A stretch of 64,000 bases of DNA. Origin: Duganella aceris. Lineage in GTDB: Bacteria; Pseudomonadota; Gammaproteobacteria; Burkholderiales; Burkholderiaceae_D. This document shows, in pieces, positions 35,601-44,445 of this stretch (positions are counted from its first letter, which is position 1; every line of letters begins with the position of its first letter). The notes beneath the pieces are model-generated. The model worked only from the letters and a program-made list of their open reading frames with translations, made no database searches and was not told where the DNA came from. The stretch covers positions 124,001 through 188,000 of the forward strand of contig NZ_JAADJT010000004.1 in the NCBI RefSeq assembly GCF_011090165.1. The letters run 5' to 3'. Made by a program: the position numbers and the translations under genes.

Positions 35601-36115
35601 CGCACCGAGTATTCGCCGGGCGACATCACCTGCGTGACGTGGGTGTAGCCGGCCAGCGTCAGTTGCGACTTGAGGCGCGCCTCGTCCAGCGATTCGTTCT
35701 TCTTGAAGAAGAAGGTGTAGGCGGCCAGGAACGACGGCGGCGCCATGCGCACCAGCGCGGTGGTGGCCGGGACCAGCATCACGTCGCACTGGCCGCTGGA
35801 GATTTCGTGCAGCGTGGCGAGGCGCTCGGACACCAGGTCCTGGTGCGGCGAGAAGGCGTCGTAAGGCAGGGTTTCCCAGTCCGGCAGCAGGTGGCAGCGC
35901 AGCTCCGGGCCGCCGAACCATGGAATTTCGTCGCGCAGGCGCTGGGCGTCGCTGGCGTTGGCCACGATCACGGCCAGCATGCGGCCCTGGGATTTGAGTT
36001 CGAGCGCGGTCAGCGCCAATGCGTAGGCGTCCGACGAGCCGTGCAGCGTAGGCAGGGCGTAGCGGGTACCAGGTTTGGGAATGGATTTAATTAAGGCTGA
36101 AGACACAACACACAT
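32663..36115 (-). CDS. mfd: Transcription-repair coupling factor Mfd
   Basis: Mfd removes RNA polymerase stalled at DNA lesions and recruits UvrA. The 1150-residue length is standard. Domains in order are an N-terminal UvrB-homology module, the RNA-polymerase interaction domain near residue 480 (HINHGIGRYMGL), and the RecG-like translocase with Walker A GDVGFGKTEVA and DEEH box IIDEEHRFG. The RADKFGLAQLHQLRGRVGRS motif and the TRCF C-terminal domain follow. A TATAAT on this strand (36162-36167) is a candidate promoter element. Start at 36115, although its ribosome site is weak. Confidence 0.97.
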   Translation of the reverse strand: MCVVSSALIKSIPKPGTRYALPTLHGSSDAYALALTALELKSQGRMLAVIVANASDAQRLRDEIPWFGGPELRCHLLPDWETLPYDAFSPHQDLVSERLATLHEISSGQCDVMLVPATTALVRMAPPSFLAAYTFFFKKNESLDEARLKSQLTLAGYTHVTQVMSPGEYSVRGGLIDLFPMGSALPYRLDLFGDTIETIRTFDADTQRSLYPVNEVRLLPGREFPMDETARTTFRSRWREQFEGDPSRSVVYKDISSGIASAGIEYYLPLFFEETATLFDYLPQGAVLSLVGDIDAAIKRFWTDTGSRYRFLKADRERPILPPESLFLSDEQFFTLAKPYGRLTISKDADSGASELSAPVPNIAVNRHSEDPLTNLRAYLLQAGRRVMICAESNGRRETLQQYFNEYDLDLTPVEGFDGFVGSDAKLMLGVAPLHAGFELSDGKQNLIFITETELYAGSGRRVGKKKQEAVTQVESMVRDLSELKIGDPVVHINHGIGRYMGLTSMDLGEGDTEFLHLEYAKETKLYVPVSQLHVISRYSGASPDDAPLHTLGSGQWEKAKKRAAEQIRDTAAELLNLYARRALRQGHSFEYSAHDYERFADSFGFDETPDQQEAINNVIKDMTSGKPMDRLVCGDVGFGKTEVALRAAFIAVMGGKQVAILAPTTLLAEQHAQTFADRFADWPVRIAEMSRFRTGKEIAQAIKGMADGTLDIIIGTHKLLSDDVKFTRLGLVIIDEEHRFGVRQKETLKSLRAEVDVLTLTATPIPRTLGMALEGLRDFSVIATAPQKRLAIKTFVRGENESIIREACLRELKRGGQVYFLHNEVETIQNRMAMLTELLPEARIAVAHGQMHERDLEKVMRDFVAQRFNILLCTTIIETGIDVPTANTIIMHRADKFGLAQLHQLRGRVGRSHHQAYAYLLVHDVQSLTKQAQRRLDAIQQMEELGSGFYLAMHDLEIRGAGEVLGDNQSGEMTEIGFQLYSDMLNEAVRSLKAGKEPDLAAPLATTTEINLHVPALLPADFCGDVHERLSIYKRMANCNVLDKIDDMQEEMIDRFGKLPDPVKALIETHRLRISAKTVGIIKIDAHGEAATLQFMAKPPIDPMRIIELIQKNRQIKLNGQDKLKITANMPDLTARVTQIKAAIKQLTA

Positions 36116-36175
36116 TCACGGTTATCAAGGCACCGCCCGAGTGGCAACGCCGCTGCCCGACATTATAGACGAATG

Positions 36176-37114
36176 TCAGACTTGACCCACAGGCCGGTTG
36201 GCGATGCCGAACGGGACGTGCACCATCGGGATGTTGCCGCCGGCCGACTTGAGGTGGCTGAGCTGATCGTCGAAGAAGATGTGCGGCTTGAAGATGCCCA
36301 GCACCCGCGCTTTCTCCATGCCACCCAGGAAAAACGTCTCGTTGGCGGAGACGCCCCAGCTTTTCAGCGTGGTCACCACCCGTTCGTGCGACGGCGCGCT
36401 GCGGGCGGTGATGATGGCGATGCGCAGGATCTTTTGATACGCGGGATCGCGCCGCTGCGCCCGCTCCTCCAGCCGCTGCATCAGCGACAGCTTCTGGAAC
36501 AGGTCGGCCAGCGGCCCCGGTTGATGCGGGATGGCGACCCGCTCGCGCTCGTGGGCATGGAATTCGTCGACGTCGTTGTTGCGCTTGAAGACGGTTTCCG
36601 ATTCGTCGTCCGCGATCACGCCGTCGAAGTCGAAGGCGACCCGCAATTCGGTGTCGTCGTCGTCCTCGGTGCGCGAGGGCAGCACCAGGCCGGCCGGATA
36701 ATTGGCCGCCAGCGCGTTGCGCACGTCCTCCTCGTTGGCGCTCAGGAACAGCGAGGTGTTGAACGCGGGCAGATAGGTGTACGGCGATTTGCCGGTGACG
36801 AAGCAGGCGCGCGAGATGTCCAGCCCGTAATGGGCGATCGAGTTCATCACCCGCAGCCCGGTTTCCGGCGAGTTGCGCGACAACAGCACCACCTCCACCG
36901 GCTGCGACTTGGCGAAGTGCTTGTTGATGCTGAGGAAGCGGCGGATGAAGGGGAAGGCCACGCCCTTGTCCAGGATGGCGTCGATATGCTGTTCCTGGTA
37001 TTTGCGGTATTCCTCGGCGCCGCTGTCGAGATAGACCCGGTGCGACTCGGTCAGGTCAAACAGGGCGCTGGAGGCGATGCCGATCACCAGCTTGTGCTCA
37101 ATTGGATAAGCCAT
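36176..37114 (-). CDS. Cytosolic 5'-nucleotidase (NT5C1-like)
   Basis: This 312-residue protein matches the bacterial 5'-nucleotidase family of the NT5C1 domain, which dephosphorylates nucleoside monophosphates. The HAD-type aspartate motif FDFDGVIADDESE lies in the middle, the serine/threonine motif in IITARSAP, and the later FFDDQLSHL acid motif fits the metal site. The N-terminal half (LVIGIASSALFDLTES) is typical of the family. Divergent from the diguanylate cyclase and just upstream of mfd on the same strand. Confidence 0.88.
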   Translation of the reverse strand: MAYPIEHKLVIGIASSALFDLTESHRVYLDSGAEEYRKYQEQHIDAILDKGVAFPFIRRFLSINKHFAKSQPVEVVLLSRNSPETGLRVMNSIAHYGLDISRACFVTGKSPYTYLPAFNTSLFLSANEEDVRNALAANYPAGLVLPSRTEDDDDTELRVAFDFDGVIADDESETVFKRNNDVDEFHAHERERVAIPHQPGPLADLFQKLSLMQRLEERAQRRDPAYQKILRIAIITARSAPSHERVVTTLKSWGVSANETFFLGGMEKARVLGIFKPHIFFDDQLSHLKSAGGNIPMVHVPFGIANRPVGQV

Positions 37115-37248
37115 GTGCTTTGCGTAAGAGTGCGATAGCCATCACTCTAACCGATACGCGCCGTTTGCGCGGCCCGCTTTATTGCGGATTTTTTATGTTT
37201 CTTTCTTGCATCATCCAACCCGCTGCGCTACATTGGCGTTTCCTGATC

Positions 37249-38394
37249 ATGGATTCCGGCGTGCTCAATCTCGATACTCTTATATTGGTCCAAGTTTGCG
37301 TCACGTTGCTGACGACCGCCTTGCTGGCCGCTTCCGCCTGCTATACCGAAAGTCCGCCCGAGCAGCGCTGGTGGGCCTGGGGCAATGTGGTGATCTGCGC
37401 CGGGCTGGCGCTGACCAATATGCCCAGCCTGCCCGTCGTGGTCGACAACATCCTCGGCTACGGCGTGATCGGTTTCGGCATCGCGCTGGTGCTGCGCGGC
37501 TTGCGCGTGCATTTTTCCAGCACCTTGTCCTGGCGGACGGTCGCCGTCATCACCGCCATCGCGCTGCTGGTGCCGGCCTATTACACGCTGGTCACGCCGA
37601 GCCTGCGCGCGCGGCTGTGCTTTAGCGGCTTCTATTTTGCGATCCTCAACTGGATGTGCGCGGCCACCATCGCGCGCCACGGCCGGCTGCGCGTCACCGG
37701 CATCAGCGTCGCCGGTTTCAGCGTGCTGGGCGTGGGGCTGCTGCTGCGCGGCATGCACATGTTGCTGCATCCGGATCCGGCCGACAGCGCCAGCTCGCTG
37801 GTGATGGGCTTGTCCACGCTGGCGATTCCGCTGGCGCAGATCTGCATCGCCTTCGGCCTGATCATGATGGTGAGCTGGCGTTATTCCGAACGGCTGCGGC
37901 GGCTGTCGACGCTGGACGCGCTGACCGGCGCGCTGAACCGCGCCGGACTGGAGATCCAGGGCAAGCGGGTCGGGCTGCGCGCGCTGCGCGGCGGCCGCAG
38001 CCTGGCGGTGATCATGATCGACGTCGACTACTTCAAGGTCATCAACGACAGCCACGGCCATCCGGTCGGCGACGAAGTGCTGCGCCATCTGGCCCGGCTG
38101 CTGAAGATGGAGCTGCGGCCGCACGACCTGATGGCGCGCTTCGGCGGCGAGGAATTCGTGCTGGTGCTCGACGATGTCAACCTGGCGGCGGCGATCAACG
38201 TGGCCGAGCGGCTGCGCGCCCGCATCGAGCGCGAGATGGTCGAGCTGGACAAGCTGTCGGTGCGCTACACGGCCAGCATGGGCGTGGTCTGCTCGGATGA
38301 GCACGGGTACGACCTGATCCGCCTGATCTCGGCCGGCGACGCCGCCATGTACGAGGCCAAACGCGCCGGCCGCAACCGCGTGGTCGGCGCTTGA
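37249..38394 (+). CDS. Membrane-bound diguanylate cyclase (GGDEF)
   Basis: This 382-residue protein has about seven hydrophobic segments in residues 5-215 forming a membrane sensor, then a GGDEF domain that makes cyclic-di-GMP. The active site reads RFGGEEF near residue 299. An RPHD tetrad precedes the GGEEF by exactly five residues, which is the inhibitory I-site (RxxD), so product feedback is expected. I start at the ATG at 37249 (MDSGVLN). Longer starts at 37102 or 37195 lack any ribosome site. No phosphodiesterase is adjacent. Confidence 0.9.
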   Translation: MDSGVLNLDTLILVQVCVTLLTTALLAASACYTESPPEQRWWAWGNVVICAGLALTNMPSLPVVVDNILGYGVIGFGIALVLRGLRVHFSSTLSWRTVAVITAIALLVPAYYTLVTPSLRARLCFSGFYFAILNWMCAATIARHGRLRVTGISVAGFSVLGVGLLLRGMHMLLHPDPADSASSLVMGLSTLAIPLAQICIAFGLIMMVSWRYSERLRRLSTLDALTGALNRAGLEIQGKRVGLRALRGGRSLAVIMIDVDYFKVINDSHGHPVGDEVLRHLARLLKMELRPHDLMARFGGEEFVLVLDDVNLAAAINVAERLRARIEREMVELDKLSVRYTASMGVVCSDEHGYDLIRLISAGDAAMYEAKRAGRNRVVGA

Positions 38395-38520
38395 CGCCGA
38401 TACTGTGCGCGCCGCGCCACACAGTTCAACAATCTGATTGACGACATCCTTGATGGGGCCGCATATTGGTGGTGAGGAACAATATCACCAAATCTAACCA
38501 ATCCACTTCAGGGACCCAGG

Positions 38521-40272
38521 ATGTTCAGGAATTTACTCATCAAGTGGAAACTCGCGACGCTGGTCGGCATCATGATGGTGGCGCTGCTGGTGGTCGGCGC
38601 GGCCGGCTACAAGGGCATCGCCAAGGTTGGCGATTCGGTCAACGAGATCGGCGTGGTGCGCCTGCCGTCGATCCAGGGCTTGATGGTGATGAGCGAGGGC
38701 CAGACCGCCGTCGCCGCCGGCACGCTGTTCGCCGGCACCTATGCCACCGACTATCAGGCGCAGGACAAGTTCGCCGAGGCGCAGGAAATGCGCAAGAAGG
38801 CCTGGGGCAATATCGATCGCGGCTGGAAACGCTACGAGCCGCTGCCGCAGACGGCCGAGGAGTCGCTGCTGTGGAAGCAGTTCAACACCGAGTGGGCGGC
38901 GTGGAAGGCGGTCGACGACAAGGTCGGCGGCATCATCGCTTCGCTGGCGGGCAACAAGGATGAGCAGAAGCAGAAGGATTTGTTCGTCGAATTCTATGCG
39001 CAGTACAACCAGTCGCGGCCGCTGTTTCAGAAGGCCGAGGCGACGCTGATGAAAATCGAGCGCCTCAATGAAGCGATTTCCGCCGCCAGCGTCAGCGAGG
39101 GCACGGCGGCGGTCAGCAAGGCGGAATGGGAGATGGTCATCGCGGCGCTGGTCGCGGCCTTGATCGCCATCGGCTGCGCGGCCTACATCACCAAGGCCGT
39201 CACCGAGCCGATCAACGAAGCGGTGCGGGTGGCGCAGACCGTCGCGTCGGGCGATCTGACCAGCCGCATCGAGGTCGAGACCACCGAGGAAACCGGCCAG
39301 CTGCTGCGGGCGCTGAAGGAGATGAACACCAGCTTGATCAGCATCGTCGGCCAGGTACGCAGCGGCACCGACACCATCGCGACCGCGTCGGCGCAGATCG
39401 CCAGCGGCAACCTGGACCTGTCGTCGCGCACCGAGGAGCAGGCCAGTTCGCTGGAGGAGACCGCGTCGTCGATGGAGGAATTGACGTCGACGGTGCGGCA
39501 GAATGCGGATAACGCGCGCCAGGCCAATACGCTGGCGGCGTCGGCGTCCGGCGTGGCGGTGCGCGGCGGCGATGTGGTGGCGCGCGTGGTCGAGACCATG
39601 GATTCGATCAACGCGTCGTCGTCCAAGATCGTGGATATCATTTCGGTCATCGACGGGATCGCGTTCCAGACCAATATCCTGGCGCTGAACGCGGCGGTGG
39701 AGGCGGCGCGCGCCGGCGAGCAGGGACGCGGCTTCGCGGTGGTGGCGGGCGAGGTGCGGACGCTGGCGCAGCGTTCGGCGGCGGCGGCCAAGGAGATCAA
39801 GGAGTTGATCGGCGATTCGGTGGAGAAGGTCGGTGCCGGCAGCAAGCTGGTGGCGGAGGCCGGCTCCACGATGGACGAGATCGTCACCAGCGTGCAGCGC
39901 GTGACCGATATCATGGGCGAGATCAGCATGGCGACGCAGGAGCAGAGCACCGGCATCGACCAGATCAACATGGCGGTGGGGCAGATGGATACGGTGACGC
40001 AGCAGAATGCGGCGCTGGTGGAGCAGGCGGCGGCCGCTGCGGCGTCGCTGCAGGAGCAGGCGGCGGGGTTGGCGCAGGTGGTGAGCGTGTTCCGCATGGA
40101 GCAGGCGAGCGCGCCGCGTGCGGCGATGGCGGCGCGGAAGACGCGGGCGGCGCCGGCCGTGGCCGCTGCACCTGCGGTCCGGGTCGCCGCCGCGCCGCGT
40201 CCGTCGTTGAAAGCGGCGGCTTCGGCCAGGCAGAAGGTCAGCGCCGCAGCGGACGACTGGGAAGAGTTTTAA
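38521..40272 (+). CDS. Methyl-accepting chemotaxis protein with CheR-docking tail
   Basis: This 583-residue chemoreceptor has TM1 at about residues 11-30, a periplasmic four-helix-type ligand domain (31-200), TM2 (205-225), a HAMP domain and a long cytoplasmic coiled coil. The signalling hairpin is the classic [34 protein letters not shown]. After an alanine-rich flexible linker the protein ends DDWEEF, a WxxF-type pentapeptide like the NWETF tail that tethers CheR and CheB. No che genes are nearby, so it is an orphan receptor. Confidence 0.95.
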   Translation: MFRNLLIKWKLATLVGIMMVALLVVGAAGYKGIAKVGDSVNEIGVVRLPSIQGLMVMSEGQTAVAAGTLFAGTYATDYQAQDKFAEAQEMRKKAWGNIDRGWKRYEPLPQTAEESLLWKQFNTEWAAWKAVDDKVGGIIASLAGNKDEQKQKDLFVEFYAQYNQSRPLFQKAEATLMKIERLNEAISAASVSEGTAAVSKAEWEMVIAALVAALIAIGCAAYITKAVTEPINEAVRVAQTVASGDLTSRIEVETTEETGQLLRALKEMNTSLISIVGQVRSGTDTIATASAQIASGNLDLSSRTEEQASSLEETASSMEELTSTVRQNADNARQANTLAASASGVAVRGGDVVARVVETMDSINASSSKIVDIISVIDGIAFQTNILALNAAVEAARAGEQGRGFAVVAGEVRTLAQRSAAAAKEIKELIGDSVEKVGAGSKLVAEAGSTMDEIVTSVQRVTDIMGEISMATQEQSTGIDQINMAVGQMDTVTQQNAALVEQAAAAAASLQEQAAGLAQVVSVFRMEQASAPRAAMAARKTRAAPAVAAAPAVRVAAAPRPSLKAAASARQKVSAAADDWEEF

Positions 40273-40314
40273 CCAACAATAAAGTAAGCCACTATCTGGC
40301 GCAGCAACACAGTA

Positions 40315-40340
40315 AGCAGTCCTCGTGGCTGCTTTTTTTT
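40315..40340 (+). terminator. Rho-independent terminator of the chemoreceptor gene
   Basis: Stem AGCAG-CC/GG-CTGCT with a one-base bulge and a TCGT loop, followed by eight T residues, 43 bp after the stop. Confidence 0.75.
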
Positions 40341-40407
40341 GTCTGATGTAGCTCAATCGTGGCGGCGGAACGCGGTGCTAAGTTGGTCCTTCAACCGGAG
40401 GGCGATC

Positions 40408-41184
40408 ATGGCTGCCAACGAAGACAATACACGCATTGAAAATGACGATCGCAGTGCTTATCATGGGAGGGTGGAGATCCGTTTCGCCGCGACGGAGAAA
40501 CGCATAGCGGCAGTGGAGGTTGAATTGGCGATCATTCGCAGCAGCTTTGCCACCAAGGATGATGTGCAACGCATCATCGCGATACTGCATGAACATAGCC
40601 TGGAGTTCGCCAACCTGCGAGCCGAATTTCGCGGCGAGCATGCGCAGCAAAGAGACGAATTCAAAGGGGGATTGGCGGTGCAAAAAGAGTATTTTATCGC
40701 CGCGTTGAGCGCGCATAAAGAACACTTTACCGCCGCGCTGTCGGAACACAGAGAGCACTTTACGCTCGGGCTGTCGATGCAGAAAGAATATTTTACTACC
40801 GCGCTATGGGAGCAAAGAGAACACTTTACGGCTGCGCTGTCGGAGCAAAGAGAGCATTTTACGGCTGCGTTGTCGGAGCAAAAAGAGCATTTCACGACTG
40901 CGCTGTCGGAGCAAATGGCGCACGTTACGGCGGCGCTGTCGGAGCAAAGAGAACATTTTAACGCCGCCTTGTCGGAGCATAAAGAACAGGTCAACGCTTC
41001 GCTGGCGGAGCAGCGGGCGTACTTTACGGCCGCGCTGGTGGAGCAGAGAGAATACTTCAACGCCGCGCTGGCGAAACAGCAGCTGGATTTGCACAAGGCG
41101 TTGATGGGCCATGTCTGGAAGCTGTACGGCTCCGCGTCGTTGCTGATCGCCGGCGTTTATTTCATCGCCCGTTACGGGCCCTAG
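40408..41184 (+). CDS. Coiled-coil protein with thirteen 11-residue repeats and a C-terminal membrane anchor
   Basis: This 258-residue protein is of no family I can name with certainty. Residues 1-80 are helical and include FATKDDVQRI, reminiscent of DUF1640-like coiled-coil proteins. Residues 82-224 are thirteen contiguous 11-residue repeats with consensus (K/R)E(H/Y)FTAALSEQ, a hendecad coiled coil with Phe and Ala-Leu core positions. About ten residues later a single membrane helix (SASLLIAGVYFIA) ends the protein, leaving RYGP. A GGAGG site fixes the ATG at 40408. It may form a rod standing off the inner membrane. Confidence 0.85.
   Translation: MAANEDNTRIENDDRSAYHGRVEIRFAATEKRIAAVEVELAIIRSSFATKDDVQRIIAILHEHSLEFANLRAEFRGEHAQQRDEFKGGLAVQKEYFIAALSAHKEHFTAALSEHREHFTLGLSMQKEYFTTALWEQREHFTAALSEQREHFTAALSEQKEHFTTALSEQMAHVTAALSEQREHFNAALSEHKEQVNASLAEQRAYFTAALVEQREYFNAALAKQQLDLHKALMGHVWKLYGSASLLIAGVYFIARYGP
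40651..41079 (+). repeat. 33-bp tandem repeat array coding hendecads
   Basis: Thirteen consecutive 33-bp units, each coding one 11-residue repeat. The inner units (about 40816-40980) are the most alike at DNA level, and the outer ones have drifted, which points to growth by unequal exchange in the middle. Confidence 0.85.
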
Positions 41185-41199
41185 CCCCTGGGCTATAAT
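41182..41199 (+). promoter_or_regulatory. tetR promoter with an inverted repeat on the -10 box
   Basis: TAGCCC/GGGCTA (41182-41195, 2-bp centre) overlaps a perfect TATAAT (41194-41199). It begins in the stop codon of the coiled-coil gene. Transcription would start about 24 bp before the tetR TTG codon. A plausible autoregulatory operator. Confidence 0.55.
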
Positions 41200-41228
41200 C
41201 AAAACAAAAATAAACCACAGGGACAACC

Positions 41229-41909
41229 TTGCTCGCGCAATTCAACTTCCAGCAATTTCAGGAGATGACCCCGCTCGACGGCGTCAATATCTGGACCTAT
41301 CTTTTGGACCGCAATGCCGAGCGCATCACGGTCAAGCGCCGCAAGCCGGCGCTGGAGAATCTGGAAAAAATCTTCAACGCCACCTTCAAGCTGGCCAACG
41401 AAGTCGGCTTCCGCGCCATGAACCTGCGCGACTTGTGCGGCGAAACCGGCCTGTCGATGGGCGGTTTGTACGGCTACATCAGCAACAAGGACCAGCTGGC
41501 GGAAATGATCGAGGACGTGGTGCGCCACGCCACCCACGAGACGCCGCGCCTGTTCGACGCCGTGTCCGATCCGCTCGACAAGCTGGAGGCGCTGATCCGC
41601 GCCTCGATCTACATCTCCGAGATCCTGCAGCCGTGGTTCTACTTCGTCTTCATGGATTCGCGCGTGCTGCAAGCTGCGCAACGCAACACCGCCAAGGAAT
41701 CGGAACTGTACGTGCAGTCGCTCTTCGCCGACGTCATCGCCCAGCTGCCGGTCCGGCCGACCGGCAGCCCGGACCTGATGGCGGCGCACATCATGGCGAT
41801 GTTCCAGGACTGGTACGTCAAACGCTGGAAGTACCGCGCGGCGGCGGTCGATCCCGACCGCTTCGCCGACAGCACCGTGCGCATGATGCGCGGCTACCTG
41901 GCGCCCTGA
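41229..41909 (+). CDS. TetR-family transcriptional regulator
   Basis: This 226-residue regulator has the TetR helix-turn-helix in residues about 40-90 (IFNATFKLANEVGFRAMNLRDLCGETGLSMGGLYGYISNKDQLAEMI). A helical C-terminal ligand domain follows. It starts with TTG at 41229 behind AGGGA; the ATG at 41265 has its GGAG directly abutting and is less likely. It converges with mrcA 1 bp after its stop, and its targets are not evident from context. Confidence 0.88.
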   Translation: MLAQFNFQQFQEMTPLDGVNIWTYLLDRNAERITVKRRKPALENLEKIFNATFKLANEVGFRAMNLRDLCGETGLSMGGLYGYISNKDQLAEMIEDVVRHATHETPRLFDAVSDPLDKLEALIRASIYISEILQPWFYFVFMDSRVLQAAQRNTAKESELYVQSLFADVIAQLPVRPTGSPDLMAAHIMAMFQDWYVKRWKYRAAAVDPDRFADSTVRMMRGYLAP

Positions 41910-41910
41910 C

Positions 41911-44361
41911 TTAGCGCGACGGCGGCGGAGGCGACGGCCGCTGGCCGCCGGTCGGCACCGGCACGATGTTCTCCGCGCCGGGTGTCGCCGGCGCTGGCAC
42001 CGGCACGGGTGCGGCACCGTCGGCGCCCGCCGAACCCGGCGCCACGTTCTCGGCGCCCGGCGGCGTCTGGTCGATATCCAGCGTATGCCGCGCCGCGTCG
42101 CCGGTGAATTCGTCGTACAGCCACTCGCCATCGACCTGGGTCAGGCCGACCGGCACCGGCGTATCGCGCGGCGGCCGGCCCGGCAACGCCACCTTCATGT
42201 AATCGATCCAGATCGGCAGCGCCACGCTGGAGCCGAACTCCTTGCCGCCCAACGATTTCGAATCGTCGTAACCCATCCACGACACCGCCACCAGACCGCC
42301 GCCATAGCCGGCGAACCAGCCGTCGACCGCGTCGCTGGAGGTGCCGGTCTTGCCGGCGATGTCCGAGCGGCCCAGGCGCGCTGCCGTGGCGCCGGTGCCG
42401 GTGCGCGTCACCTGGCGCAGCAGGCTGTCGGTGACGTAGGCGTTGCGCGGATCGAGCACGCGGGCGTCGTCCGGCAGCGTGGTGCGCGGCTTGGCTTCGG
42501 AGATGATCTTGCCGTCGCCGTCGACGATCTTGGCGATCAGGTAAGGCTCGACGGTGTAGCCGCCGTTGGCGAACACCGAGTACGCGGCCGCCATCTGCGC
42601 CGGCGTCACCGAGCCGGTGCCCAGCGCCATGGTCAGGTTCTTCGGATGCTTGGCCAGGTCGAAGCCGAACTTGCCGAGGAAGTTGTGCGCGTAAGCCACG
42701 CCGATCGAGCGCAGGATGCGCACCGAGACCACGTTCTTCGACTCGGACAGCGCGGTGCGCATGGTGATCGGGCCATCGAACTTGCCGTCGTCGTTTTTCG
42801 GGCTCCAGGCCTCGTTGCCGGTTTCGGCGCCGGTCAGGTCGAGCGGCACGTCGTTGATCAGCGTCAGCGGCGAGAAGCCTTTCTCCAGCGAGGCCGAATA
42901 CACGAACGGCTTGATCGACGAACCGGGCTGGCGCCAGGCCTGCGTCACATGGTTGAACTTCTGCAGGTTGTAATCGAAGCCGCCGACCATCGCGTGATAG
43001 CCGCCGGTCAGCGAATCGATCGACACGAACGCCGCCGCCACCTGCGGCACCTGCGAGATCGACCAGCCGCCTTTATCGCCCTGCATGATGCGGATCACCG
43101 CGCCGGGACGCAGGCGCAGATTGTCCTTTGCCTTGTCCGACAGCGCATTGGCGGCCAGCCGCAAGCCGTCGCCGCTGATGGTGATCTCTTCGCCGCCCGG
43201 GTTCTGCACCTTGACCGCCTTGGCGCCGGCTTCCAGCACCACGGCCGGGATCAGGCGATCGCTGCTCGGACGGCGCTGCAGCGCCTCCTCGATGGCGTCG
43301 TCGCGCTCCTCCTCGCCGGCCGGCAGCTCGATGAACGCCTCAGGACCGCGATAGCCGTGGCGCTGGTCGTAGTTCAGCACATTGCGGCGCACCGATTCAT
43401 AGGCCGCGTTCTGGTCCGCCTTCAGGATCGTGGTGTAGACGCTGATGCCCTTGGTGTACGAGTCCTCCTTGAACTGCGCGTACACCGCCTGGCGCGCCAG
43501 TTCGGCCACATATTCGGCGTGGGTGTCGAACTCCTGGCCCTTGTGGCTGATGTGCAGCGTCTCGTGCAGCGCCTTCTGGTACTGGTCTTCGGTGATGTAG
43601 TTCAGGTCGCGCATCGACTTCAGCACCACGCGCTGGCGTTGCTTGGCGCGCTTGGGATTGACCGCCGGGTTGTGGCGCGCAGGATTCTGCGGCAGGCCGG
43701 CCAGCATCGCCATCTCGGCCACGCTCAGATCCTTCAGCGGCTTGCCGAAGTAGACCTGCGCCGCGCTGCCGAAGCCGTACGAGCGCTGGCCGAGATAGAT
43801 CTGGTTCATGTACAGTTCAAGGATCTGGTCCTTGCTCAGCGCCGCCTCGATCTTCATCGCCAGCATCACCTCGTTCATTTTGCGGCCGTAGAACTTCTCG
43901 CGCGTCAGGAAGAAATTGCGCGCCACCTGCATGGTGATGGTCGAACCGCCCTGGCGCATCGCGCCGCCAAGGTTGGCGCGGGCCGCGCCCATTGCGCGCA
44001 CCCAGTCGATGCCGTTATGTTCGTAGAAGCGCTTGTCCTCGATCGCCAGCACCGACTTCTTCATCATCTCCGGCATGTCCTTGATGGCGATGAAGTCGCG
44101 GTGCTCCTCGCCGAATTCGCCGATCAGGGCGTTGTCGGCGGTGTAGATGCGCAGCGGGATCTTGGGCCGGTAGTCGGTGATGGTGTCCAGCGCCGGCAGA
44201 TTGGGCGCGACGTACAGCAGCAGATAGCCCAGCAGCAGGCCGCCGGCCGCCAGTACGGCGACGCCGGCGCCGATGGCGGCGCGGATCAGATTACGGCGGG
44301 TCAGCCACTTGGCCAGGCTTGGATGGATGGAGGTTATCAAAACAGCATCTCTCGGTTGCAA
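41911..44361 (-). CDS. mrcA: Penicillin-binding protein 1A
   Basis: This bifunctional peptidoglycan synthase (816 residues) has a short cytoplasmic N-terminus and one TM helix (about 29-51). The GT51 transglycosylase domain has EDKRFYEHNGID and GGSTITMQ motifs, an OB-like insert lies in the middle, and the transpeptidase has SxxK in GSSIKPF, SxN in SESKN and the KTG motif GKTGTSSD. The last 70 residues are proline/glycine/alanine-rich and probably disordered. The start at 44361 gives a normal length. Confidence 0.96.
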   Translation of the reverse strand: MQPRDAVLITSIHPSLAKWLTRRNLIRAAIGAGVAVLAAGGLLLGYLLLYVAPNLPALDTITDYRPKIPLRIYTADNALIGEFGEEHRDFIAIKDMPEMMKKSVLAIEDKRFYEHNGIDWVRAMGAARANLGGAMRQGGSTITMQVARNFFLTREKFYGRKMNEVMLAMKIEAALSKDQILELYMNQIYLGQRSYGFGSAAQVYFGKPLKDLSVAEMAMLAGLPQNPARHNPAVNPKRAKQRQRVVLKSMRDLNYITEDQYQKALHETLHISHKGQEFDTHAEYVAELARQAVYAQFKEDSYTKGISVYTTILKADQNAAYESVRRNVLNYDQRHGYRGPEAFIELPAGEEERDDAIEEALQRRPSSDRLIPAVVLEAGAKAVKVQNPGGEEITISGDGLRLAANALSDKAKDNLRLRPGAVIRIMQGDKGGWSISQVPQVAAAFVSIDSLTGGYHAMVGGFDYNLQKFNHVTQAWRQPGSSIKPFVYSASLEKGFSPLTLINDVPLDLTGAETGNEAWSPKNDDGKFDGPITMRTALSESKNVVSVRILRSIGVAYAHNFLGKFGFDLAKHPKNLTMALGTGSVTPAQMAAAYSVFANGGYTVEPYLIAKIVDGDGKIISEAKPRTTLPDDARVLDPRNAYVTDSLLRQVTRTGTGATAARLGRSDIAGKTGTSSDAVDGWFAGYGGGLVAVSWMGYDDSKSLGGKEFGSSVALPIWIDYMKVALPGRPPRDTPVPVGLTQVDGEWLYDEFTGDAARHTLDIDQTPPGAENVAPGSAGADGAAPVPVPAPATPGAENIVPVPTGGQRPSPPPPSR

Positions 44362-44445
44362 AAGTATGGGCGATTATAGATCATGCCTATTGTTACTTCG
44401 CGTCACTTGTCGTAACGTACAGGTATACAGCTCCAAAGGGATCAA

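Noticed and set aside
40651..41079. Regular 33-bp repeats resembling a CRISPR array
   Set aside because: The repeats are contiguous with no unique spacers, stay in frame and encode 11-residue protein repeats; no cas gene is near.
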